Source: Gemmataceae bacterium
GTDB lineage: Bacteria > Planctomycetota > Planctomycetia > Gemmatales > Gemmataceae
Direction: 5' to 3'
DNA: 11,040 bases
NCBI GenBank assembly: GCA_026418875.1
Contig: JAOAAM010000524.1
Location: 1-11,040 of the forward strand
Shown here: piece by piece, positions 1 through 6,999 of the stretch
How the letters are laid out: every line of letters starts with the position of its first letter
How positions within the stretch are numbered: the first letter of the stretch is position 1
Notes under the pieces: model-generated
The model's database searches: none
Told to the model about the DNA's origin: nothing
Seen by the model: the letters and a program-made list of their open reading frames with translations, nothing else
Program-made: the position numbers and the translations under genes

Positions 1-1802
1 CGTACATGGCACCCGAGCAGGCTCGTGGCGACCGCGACATCGGCCCTGCCTGCGACGTGTACGCACTGGGAGCGATCCTCTACGAGTGCCTGACCGGCAG
101 GCCGCCGTTCCGGGGCGCGACCCCTCTGGAAACCCTCGCCCATGTGTTGCACGATCCGCCGCCGGCACCGCGGATGCTCGTGCCGCGCCTTCCGCACGAC
201 CTCGAAGTCATCACCCTGAAATGCCTGGAAAAGCATCCCCGACATCGCTACGCCAGTGCCCTCGAACTCAGGGACGATCTTCGACGCCATCTGAGCGGTC
301 GGCCGATTTTGGCACGGCCCGCCCCCATTCTGCGTCGCGTCATGATGTGGTCCCGGCGCCGACCCGCACTGGCAACTTTGGCCGCAGTGTCGCTGCTGGC
401 GCTCGGAGTGGTATTGGGGATCTGGCTGAAGCTAACCGACGACCTGCGCATCCAGCGTGATCACGCCCTGGAGCAACAGATCGAGGCGGCCAACCAACGC
501 GAGCAGGCAGTCCAGAGTTTGCGTGAGGCACGGGCAGCCGCCAACGATTTCTTCCAGCTGGTTCACTCTGACAAGGAACTCGCCGAACAGGGCCACCACG
601 AACTGCGATATCGACTCCTCGTGCGTGCGTTGCTGCTGCAAGAGAAACTCACCGAGCGCTACGGCGAGGATCCCGACCTGCGAGTTGAGATGGCCCACAC
701 CCATTTCAATCTCGGCCAGCTCGCTTTCAACCTAGGTAAGACCGACGACGCCATGCGTCACAACCAACGCAGTATCGAACTGGGCGAAGCGCAGCTGCGA
801 CATTCGCCTGACGACGTGCGAGTCGTTCGAAACCAAGCCGCACGCATCTCCGAGCGAGCGTTATACCTCAGCCAGCTTGGGCGGCTAGGCGAGGCGGAGA
901 CCGCTTCGCGCCGAGCCATCGAACTCCTCGCTCACGTCGCCCGTACATCCAACGACGGCCAAACTTGGTGGCATCTGGGCGCGATTCAGGACAATTTCGC
1001 TCGCCTGTTGACGCGCCGCAACCGGCGCGACGAGGCTGAGTCGATCGCGCTGTCGGCTCGCGATTCGCTCAATGAGGCCATTCGCCTGCACTTCATCAAC
1101 TTCCCCGGCGACATCTATCCTGGTGACTACGCCGACCGCTTGGCACGCATTCACCTGCACCTGTCTAGCCTGTTCGCGTTGTCCCGCCGCTGGCCTGAAG
1201 CCGAGGCTGAACGCGAGGCCGCCTTGCCCCGCATTCGAGACGCCACGCGGAACAGCCCCCGCAATCCCAACTACCTGCACACCCAGGGGCTGTACCTCGA
1301 ACTTCGCGCCAGCCAAAGCCGCACCTCAGCACCGTTGGAGCAAATCCACGCACGCTATCGGGAGGCTTTGGAATTCCGCGAGCGTCTGGTTCGCGATCAC
1401 CCTCGGGTCACTCGTCTGCGGGCAGCGTTAGCGACGCTCCACGCGGAGTGGGCTGAATTCAATGCCGAGCGGCAGCCAGAACTCGCGCGCGCCTCGTACC
1501 GGTCTGCCGTTGCGGCAGGGGTCGTGCTGTGCCAAGACTCGCCGAAGATGTGGACGTATTCGCGAGACCTGGGCCGTCACGCCTTGGCACTGGATCGACT
1601 GATTGACAAGGCCGATGCCGACGATGCCCATCTGACTCAAGCCATTACCTTTTCCGCTCGATGGCTAAGCGATGATGCCCCGCACGAGGTGCGTTCGCTT
1701 CTCGCCCAGTTGTACCAAGCGCGTGGCGAGCGTCGGGCCACTGCCGGCCGCCTTGCTGACGCCGAGCAGGACATCGCTCAGGCCGACAAACTCAAAGATT
1801 GA
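1..1802 (+). CDS. Membrane serine/threonine protein kinase with TPR-like C-terminal region (5' end missing)
   Basis: The window opens inside the kinase activation segment: frame 3 begins with Tyr, then Met-Ala-Pro-Glu-Gln, the APE motif of subdomain VIII. The Met at base 6 is therefore internal and the true start lies left of the window. Numbering from that Met, the subdomain IX Asp is D17 (CDVYALG), and the subdomain XI Arg lies in HPRHRY around residue 81. The catalytic loop and Lys are outside the window. Residues 118-141 run from an RRRPALA boundary into one hydrophobic membrane helix. The rest (about 450 residues) is helical and Ala/Leu/Arg-rich. It has TPR-like pairs near 230-263, 276-311 and 321-355, which I judge by pattern only. 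By family knowledge this is a Hanks-type (PknB-like) kinase with a cytoplasmic catalytic domain, and the TPR part would be extracytoplasmic. This architecture is very common in planctomycetes. Its partner and signal are unknown. It ends at TGA 1800-1802 and converges on the cas operon, so a functional link is not implied. Confidence 0.92.
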   Translation, partial: YMAPEQARGDRDIGPACDVYALGAILYECLTGRPPFRGATPLETLAHVLHDPPPAPRMLVPRLPHDLEVITLKCLEKHPRHRYASALELRDDLRRHLSGRPILARPAPILRRVMMWSRRRPALATLAAVSLLALGVVLGIWLKLTDDLRIQRDHALEQQIEAANQREQAVQSLREARAAANDFFQLVHSDKELAEQGHHELRYRLLVRALLLQEKLTERYGEDPDLRVEMAHTHFNLGQLAFNLGKTDDAMRHNQRSIELGEAQLRHSPDDVRVVRNQAARISERALYLSQLGRLGEAETASRRAIELLAHVARTSNDGQTWWHLGAIQDNFARLLTRRNRRDEAESIALSARDSLNEAIRLHFINFPGDIYPGDYADRLARIHLHLSSLFALSRRWPEAEAEREAALPRIRDATRNSPRNPNYLHTQGLYLELRASQSRTSAPLEQIHARYREALEFRERLVRDHPRVTRLRAALATLHAEWAEFNAERQPELARASYRSAVAAGVVLCQDSPKMWTYSRDLGRHALALDRLIDKADADDAHLTQAITFSARWLSDDAPHEVRSLLAQLYQARGERRATAGRLADAEQDIAQADKLKD

Positions 1803-2169
1803 ACGCTATCTCGAATTACCTCCCCTTCCCCAGCAGCAGCATTGCGATGACAGGGTATCCATCTCGCAGACAGTCACACTTTGGAGTCATACGTTAGGAT
1901 TAGCTTTTCCGACAATCACTTTGCTCCGGTCGTTCGTCAATGGAATTGCAGCGGGATTACGCGGCATCACTTCTTCTCGGTTCTAACATCTCCAAATGAT
2001 TGGAATTTCTCCACCCTCCCCCAATTTAAGAATAGGGAGACTTCATTTCTTCATAGTGGCGATGAGCTATGTCGACGGAGCAGGTCAACTTTGGTAATCA
2101 GACGATTGTTTTGCACAGCATCCCCAGGTAGCGATGCGTAGTAAGGTTTAACTTGACAGCATTCACCTG
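1803..2169. other. Convergent intergenic spacer, no supported gene
   Basis: These 367 bases separate the 3' end of the kinase gene from the 3' end of csb2. They are visibly more AT-rich than the flanking genes. Short plus-strand frames run through the stretch, but they have no recognisable domain or convincing ribosome site. I see no tRNA, CRISPR repeat or insertion sequence. A loose CTCCC...GGGAG pairing sits near 2020-2040, and a better hairpin abuts the csb2 stop (separate entry). The cas4-cas1 and cas2 genes that often follow csb2 in this subtype are not here, not even as recognisable fragments. Confidence 0.7.
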
Positions 2170-2172
2170 TCA
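2154..2172 (-). terminator. Hairpin starting at the csb2 stop codon
   Basis: Read on the minus strand, the csb2 stop TGA is the first part of a perfect 6-bp inverted repeat: TGACAG, a 7-nt loop GTGAATG, then CTGTCA. It could be a weak terminator or a 3'-end stabilising hairpin for the cas transcript. No U-tract follows (the next bases are AGTTAAACC), so it is not a canonical rho-independent terminator. A 6-bp repeat may also occur by chance. Confidence 0.3.
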
Positions 2173-3825
2173 TCGACGACTTAGATTCGCCTCTGCGAGA
2201 TTGTTGCTGGTGACATCAACCAGTGGTCCACCAGCAACGGTGCGGAACAGGCCCAAGCCATAATGCGAGGCATAACCCAGGAGTAACGGCCCCTTGATCG
2301 GCTGAGCAAACTCCAAACGCAAGCCGAAACCAAAGTCGACCTTCGGAGAAACTCGTCCACGATATCGCCGGCGAGCGAAATGTCGGAGTGAGCGAGTCAA
2401 GTCAGCGTAGATCACAACACTGTCGGCTTCGGGGAGTCCACGGCAGGCGAGTTCGGCATTCACCTGTCCCACGACGGTCCGCTTGCGTCGACGGTCGAGA
2501 GTTCTCGGGGGCACGAAGGGAGTGACACTTTCCCAAATCGTCGCTCCTCCTGGTGGACCCAACAGTTCCTCAATCTGATGTAAAAGAGGGGGTGGCAAGC
2601 ACCGGAGGTTTTCAAGATCACCACTGCCAACGACCGCGAGTTGCAAGTCGCCAACGAAGCCTCTAGTCCAGGTTCGCCTCAAGCGGCGAATGGCTCGCTG
2701 GGCCTCCTCGCCGAGGCCCATCTCCGCGAGGACGAGGAAATGGTCGATCCGACCGTCGCTGTCCAGATCCAAGGGAATGGTGTGAGCGTGTTTATGGTTG
2801 GCACGAAGGGGTCGGCCAAATTCGTCTCTCCCGGTGATCTCAGGACAGCTCACACGCTGACCATTCGCCAAGTTGCCGATGATGGCCCGGTGCAGCCATT
2901 CGGCTTGGGGTAATGCTTTCGTAATGGGGGGCAACGCCGACCGGTTGCCACTTGGGGTGCTAAGGGCCAACAACATCGTCTTGACCCTTTTTGCCGAGAC
3001 CGGCCGGCGTGCGGGAGGAACTCCCACTTGGAGAGCGTCACTCCGCCGCCAGTACAGAACCCGTTGCGAACCCGGAGGCTGTGACCAACCGTGACCTTTC
3101 CACCAGAAGGTCTCTTTCGTCAAGCATTCGATCAAGTCCTTGGGGTAAGGGGCGAGGGCATTCCGGCATTGCGTTTCATACTTTTCTTGTAGCTTGGCAG
3201 TGATCCGCTTGCCCGAGGGCTTTTGGATGGTCGATAGAACCCGGGAAGTCTCGGCCTCGTACCATTGAGCGTACTCATGCTGCGGAATGGCCGCCAAGAG
3301 CGAGACCTGCTCCCAGCCGGGCCCCATGGGTTTTCCCTCCTGGCATGGCTCCGCGTTCCAGTCGATGCCGGTGTCCTCCGGTAACAGCTCCGCCTCCGCC
3401 CAACTCTCGCTTCGGCCCAGGTAGCCTAGTGCGGCGGCGAGTTTCGCCAGCGATGCGGTTTCCTCCGCATCCAGTTCACACGGCCAATAGATCAGCAAAT
3501 CGCCATCGCCGACATTGGCCCAGGTGTCAAAGACAAGCGTCGTCTTCTGAGCTTTGCCTTCGATAGTTGGCATGTAATGCCGGCTGTGGGCTGCGCTGGC
3601 GGCGGGCAGACGATACGTCGGCAGCACGGCGGCAAGCTTCTCAATCAATCGCCGACCAACAGTTGGTATCTCGATCCAACCCAGCTTGGAGAAGCCCGCA
3701 GCCAAGAGGGCACGCAGCAACCGCCACGGGCAGGGCGGCCACTCGATCAGCCCTTCATTGACGTGGTGCCCCCAGGGTGTGGCATGGTAACGCCCCCCCG
3801 GGAATCGGAGCTTGACCGTCGGCAT
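2170..3825 (-). CDS. csb2: Type I-G CRISPR-associated protein Csb2 (Cas5-Cas6 fusion, GSU0054 family)
   Basis: This 551-residue protein should combine Cas5 (crRNA 5'-handle cap) and Cas6 (pre-crRNA endonuclease) roles in the I-G effector. The N-terminus is Cas5-like: a first strand with an RFPGGRYHATPWG motif (residues 7-19), then WPPCPWRLLRAL (29-40). The central signature is a His-rich stretch (H344, H346, H348) followed by PLDLDSDGRIDH (351-362), typical of the GSU0054 family. Near the C-terminus, GYASHYGLGLF (517-527) is the Gly-rich RAMP loop expected of a Cas6 fold. Which His is catalytic cannot be decided by eye. ATG at 3825-3823 is preceded by GAGGAG with 7-nt spacing, and this Shine-Dalgarno lies against the csb1 TAG stop. 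The gap to csb1 is 11 nt. It is the last gene of the operon, ending in TGA at 2172-2170. It looks full length and intact. Confidence 0.94.
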   Translation of the reverse strand: MPTVKLRFPGGRYHATPWGHHVNEGLIEWPPCPWRLLRALLAAGFSKLGWIEIPTVGRRLIEKLAAVLPTYRLPAASAAHSRHYMPTIEGKAQKTTLVFDTWANVGDGDLLIYWPCELDAEETASLAKLAAALGYLGRSESWAEAELLPEDTGIDWNAEPCQEGKPMGPGWEQVSLLAAIPQHEYAQWYEAETSRVLSTIQKPSGKRITAKLQEKYETQCRNALAPYPKDLIECLTKETFWWKGHGWSQPPGSQRVLYWRRSDALQVGVPPARRPVSAKRVKTMLLALSTPSGNRSALPPITKALPQAEWLHRAIIGNLANGQRVSCPEITGRDEFGRPLRANHKHAHTIPLDLDSDGRIDHFLVLAEMGLGEEAQRAIRRLRRTWTRGFVGDLQLAVVGSGDLENLRCLPPPLLHQIEELLGPPGGATIWESVTPFVPPRTLDRRRKRTVVGQVNAELACRGLPEADSVVIYADLTRSLRHFARRRYRGRVSPKVDFGFGLRLEFAQPIKGPLLLGYASHYGLGLFRTVAGGPLVDVTSNNLAEANLSRR

Positions 3826-3836
3826 CGCTGGCTCCT

Positions 3837-4871
3837 CTAGTCCTCGCTGTCGCCTTCGGATTCCTCGTCGACGCCCGAGTCCTCGTCCTCTCCTTTCTTC
3901 GGCTTCTTGTCATCCTTCGCCTTCTTCAGGTCGTCCTCGTAGGTGACCGTGGTGTGCACCATCAGGTTCCTGCACTCGGAGATGGCGGCACTGACTGCTG
4001 ATTCAAGGTCATCTAGCGACGGCAGCTTGAAGCCTTGGGGGCGGTCTGCGTGCAGGTTGTCGCGATCGATCGGCTCTAGTTCACAAGCCGTTCGCAGTCG
4101 CAAGTCACCGTCGAGCAGCTTGCGAATCTTGTACAGCGCCAGCAGGATCAGAAGCCGTTCGACTTTATCACCCAGGCCGTAGCCGCGGATCTGGGCCAGG
4201 TCGAGGTTGAAGTAGCAATCGATCCGATCGGCCACGTACTCATCCCGCGCGAAGGGGACGTTGCCGAAGCCTTCTTTGGATGTTTTTCCCTCTTCCTTTG
4301 TTGCCCTGACACGATCATTTTTCACACCGCCCGATGGTGCGACTTGCACGCCCGATGCCTCTATGAAGGATGACAATGCTCGCGCGGTTCGTAACCTCCC
4401 ATCGATTGATTCCAGAAAGACACCATGGATCAAACAGCCCACATCATATTTCAACAACGCCGTCACAAACCTTTGGCGATCGATCGGCGCATCTTTGTTT
4501 GCTCCGATGGCTTGGGGGAGGGTATTGGTAAAGAACTCGCCTCTTGAATGTTCAATGTAAACGCTGTTCAGCCGGTGGGCTTCCAGCATCGAATCGGTGA
4601 GGAACGCTCCTCTGCGAGTAACCGTCACATGGCTGATGCCCTTGAGTGTTTCAACTGGTTCATTCTTGGCCATGTCCCAGCAGGTGGCTTCGAGCCGGTT
4701 CGCCATGCTCTGAGCGCTTTCGACCAGCAGCTTGGGGCCGTCTTTCGTCTGATAGGTCGCGGCTCCAAGGCTGGGGAAGCCGGTCGGCTGGAAGCGATCG
4801 CCCTGGAGGGGCCTGAGCGGCACCGTCATCAGAAGCCGATTGACACCATTCAGCGGGCTGAGGTCAAGCAT
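3837..4871 (-). CDS. csb1: Type I-G CRISPR-associated protein Csb1 (Cas7 backbone subunit, GSU0053 family)
   Basis: This 344-residue protein is the expected Cas7 subunit, present in several copies along the crRNA in the I-G surveillance complex. The family signature is LLVESAQSMANRLE (residues 48-61), followed by TRRGAFLTDSMLEAHRLNS (85-103). The N-terminal RFQPTGFPSLGAATY (26-40) and the AQIRGYGLG region (226-234) also fit. The last ~30 residues (from about 314) are a low-complexity tail, first Lys/Asp and then almost only Asp/Glu/Ser/Gly, probably disordered. The ATG at 4871-4869 overlaps the end of csx17 by 8 nt. It has AAGGA with 7-nt spacing inside the csx17 C-terminal codons, which suggests translational coupling. 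The stop is TAG at 3839-3837. The subtype assignment is firm from this signature together with its neighbours. Confidence 0.95.
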   Translation of the reverse strand: MLDLSPLNGVNRLLMTVPLRPLQGDRFQPTGFPSLGAATYQTKDGPKLLVESAQSMANRLEATCWDMAKNEPVETLKGISHVTVTRRGAFLTDSMLEAHRLNSVYIEHSRGEFFTNTLPQAIGANKDAPIDRQRFVTALLKYDVGCLIHGVFLESIDGRLRTARALSSFIEASGVQVAPSGGVKNDRVRATKEEGKTSKEGFGNVPFARDEYVADRIDCYFNLDLAQIRGYGLGDKVERLLILLALYKIRKLLDGDLRLRTACELEPIDRDNLHADRPQGFKLPSLDDLESAVSAAISECRNLMVHTTVTYEDDLKKAKDDKKPKKGEDEDSGVDEESEGDSED

Positions 4872-6999
4872 GGGTCAGTCCTTTCATTGAGGGGTCCAGG
4901 ATGGCAGCGGCCCGTTGGGCAGTGCTGCGGTGAATGGGGAAGGCCAAGGCGGCGGCCCAACGACGGGCGGTTTCCGCGTCCGTCGTGCCAGCGTACATCG
5001 GCGGACGGATGCCGACCGACCGCAAGCGTCGCCGGGCAATCTCGATCGCCCGGGCCGCATCACCGGACATCAACAACCGCACCACGCGCTCATCCGCGGG
5101 GATGTCGTGATTGTCGTCGATGGCAAACGGCAGGCAGCACAACCGCACTGCCAGCCAGCATTCCTCCGGTCGTTCACCCGCCGGGGAGGCTTTGGGCCGA
5201 TGCTCGAGTGCCCATCGATCCCAGCGAATGGCCATGAACGCCCGGCCCAGGCCGAACAGTCGGTCGAGATCAACCGCCCCGCTCAGGAATCGTGCCAGGT
5301 CGTCGAGCTGTGCTCCGCATCCGTCGGCGGCCACCAGCCGGCAGCGGCGTTCGCCTCGCTGGGCCGCTTCAATCAACCGACGCTCGACGATGGCGGCAAG
5401 ATCGCGGATGGGATCGCGACCCGAGACCACCACCCGGGGGTCGCTGGCCAGCTCCTTATCCAGGATGCGAAACTTTCGGGCCCCCCGTTCCAGTGGCAGG
5501 AAATGGTGGCGGATCGGGTCGCTGGGTTTGTGGTTGCGGTAGCTGGCGGCGGCACTGCCCAGGGCCAAGGCGAGGCGAAACTCGGGGGAGCCATCATTGA
5601 CGGCCGCGACCCACTCGGGCCTGAGTCCCCCCAGCACTCCGGCCTCGATCCCAGTGCCGGTCGCCTGCAACGCTTCAATCTCGGCTGCTGCAAGCAAAAT
5701 GGCCTGCCAGCGTTCGGGCGAATAGTCGTGCGTCAGTGCTGCAAAGACCGCATCCGCCAGGCGACGCTCCGCATGAACCAAGCGGGCGGGAGCGTTCTTA
5801 TCCCGGCTCAGACGCTGCAATCGATCCAGCCAGGCCGCGAGGTCATCGATTAGGTAAGAACGCGGATGATAACGAACGTGAACCCGACCCAGCGGCACCG
5901 CGAGAGTCGATTGACCGTTCCGTTCCAGGTAGCCGTAACGAACGAATTCCGAGATTCCCCGTGCCACACCTAGCCGACTGATTGCCCGGGCAGCATCAAT
6001 CGGTCGGTAAACGGTTTGGCGATGGAGTTGAAGTCGTGCCTCTCCCAAGAGTGTCGCCACGTCCTGTATGGTCGCGGGCTGTCGCCAGAGAGGCATCCAT
6101 TGCTCACCCCGCTGGGCCTTTTCATCTCCCGGTGTGGCAAACCCGGCCGCATGAGACTGGACGGCAAAGGGAGCGCTGGCCTTGCTGAAGGCATTCGGAT
6201 CGAGTCGTCGAGTCACTCGGGAGGAGAACAGAATCGCTCCTTCCAGCATCAGAACGAAGTCCCACGGGTTAATGAGGTTGCCGCTCTCGAACCCCGTCGA
6301 GCTATTCGCCCCTCCGGCCGAACCCGGCTGGAATTGACCGATCGATGACGCTTGAAGTTTCTGGCTTGGAGCAGTCCAGAAAGCCTCCTTAAGCAATTCG
6401 TGGGCAGAATCTGTCGCCCGGCCCAAAGGATCGGACATGTCAAAAAGAGCGCACAACTGTTGCATGAAGTTGTTCGTGAAGTCTAATCTCCCGTCATTGC
6501 CCCCCGTGCCAAGTAAGGAGGGATAGGTTGGTTCGTTGTGTTCGTCCAAAACAAAGGCGGCCCTCAGCCAGTCATGGTGAGTGCCACGCCAGCGGAGAAC
6601 GGCTTCCCGCTGGATCAGCCATTTCTGCTTCTTATCTGGCTTCGCGGTCAGACCATTCAACACGCCATCACCTTCATCAATCGCTCTATGAAACGGCGCG
6701 AACCGAGGGGCTTTCGTATTGCGGATGGCCGTGATTGCTTTGCGGTTATCTTTCTTGAAGAAGCCACTCCCCCCATTCCACGGTGCAACGAGCGGGGTCG
6801 GTTCGTACTTCTCCAGGAAGAATGTTTCCAGTTCCTCCTTGGACAGCTTGGTGAGCAGGCAGAAGCGTTCGCCGTCCCACCAGCCGCGGGCCTGGGGGTC
6901 GGCTTGTTCGCCCACCAGGCGCAGGATGCCGAGAGCTTTGAGGTAATAGGCCAGTGGGGCCGGGGCACAACCCTTGAGGTCGTGCAGGTGGGTGGTCAT
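4864..6999 (-). CDS. csx17: Type I-G CRISPR-associated protein Csx17 (Cas8g large subunit)
   Basis: This 711-residue protein is the large subunit of the I-G effector. By family role it is expected to contact the PAM and help recruit Cas3. Csx17 hallmarks are in order: LKGCAPAPLAYYLKALGILR (8-27), followed closely by ADPQARGWWDG (33-43); WNGGSGFF (74-81); SLLGTGGNDGRLDFTNNFMQ (161-180); a Gly/Ser-rich loop (218-240) leading into NPWDFVLMLEGAILF (244-258); and LFGLGRAF (581-588). The length is near the family norm. The ATG at 6999-6997 overlaps the cas3 TGA as ATGA, with GGAGGG six bases upstream, so the two genes should be translationally coupled. No catalytic site is expected. No frameshift or internal loss is visible. 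Confidence 0.94.
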   Translation of the reverse strand: MTTHLHDLKGCAPAPLAYYLKALGILRLVGEQADPQARGWWDGERFCLLTKLSKEELETFFLEKYEPTPLVAPWNGGSGFFKKDNRKAITAIRNTKAPRFAPFHRAIDEGDGVLNGLTAKPDKKQKWLIQREAVLRWRGTHHDWLRAAFVLDEHNEPTYPSLLGTGGNDGRLDFTNNFMQQLCALFDMSDPLGRATDSAHELLKEAFWTAPSQKLQASSIGQFQPGSAGGANSSTGFESGNLINPWDFVLMLEGAILFSSRVTRRLDPNAFSKASAPFAVQSHAAGFATPGDEKAQRGEQWMPLWRQPATIQDVATLLGEARLQLHRQTVYRPIDAARAISRLGVARGISEFVRYGYLERNGQSTLAVPLGRVHVRYHPRSYLIDDLAAWLDRLQRLSRDKNAPARLVHAERRLADAVFAALTHDYSPERWQAILLAAAEIEALQATGTGIEAGVLGGLRPEWVAAVNDGSPEFRLALALGSAAASYRNHKPSDPIRHHFLPLERGARKFRILDKELASDPRVVVSGRDPIRDLAAIVERRLIEAAQRGERRCRLVAADGCGAQLDDLARFLSGAVDLDRLFGLGRAFMAIRWDRWALEHRPKASPAGERPEECWLAVRLCCLPFAIDDNHDIPADERVVRLLMSGDAARAIEIARRRLRSVGIRPPMYAGTTDAETARRWAAALAFPIHRSTAQRAAAILDPSMKGLTHA

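Noticed and set aside
6..8. ATG at base 6 as the kinase gene start
   Set aside because: It lies within the YMAPE activation-segment motif, so it is internal and the gene begins outside the window.
1893..1987. GTTAG ... CTAAC inverted pair resembling integron attC core ends
   Set aside because: The flanking bases do not fit the core consensus, the inner L boxes are not visible, and 5-bp matches are expected by chance.
1881..2141. Plus-strand 86-residue frame in the convergent spacer
   Set aside because: It has no Shine-Dalgarno, no recognisable domain, and lies in AT-richer DNA unlike the flanking genes.
4915..5853. Plus-strand 312-residue open frame opposite csx17
   Set aside because: It is a shadow of csx17, low in complexity and with no domain. 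The minus-strand frame has clear Csx17 signatures over the same bases.
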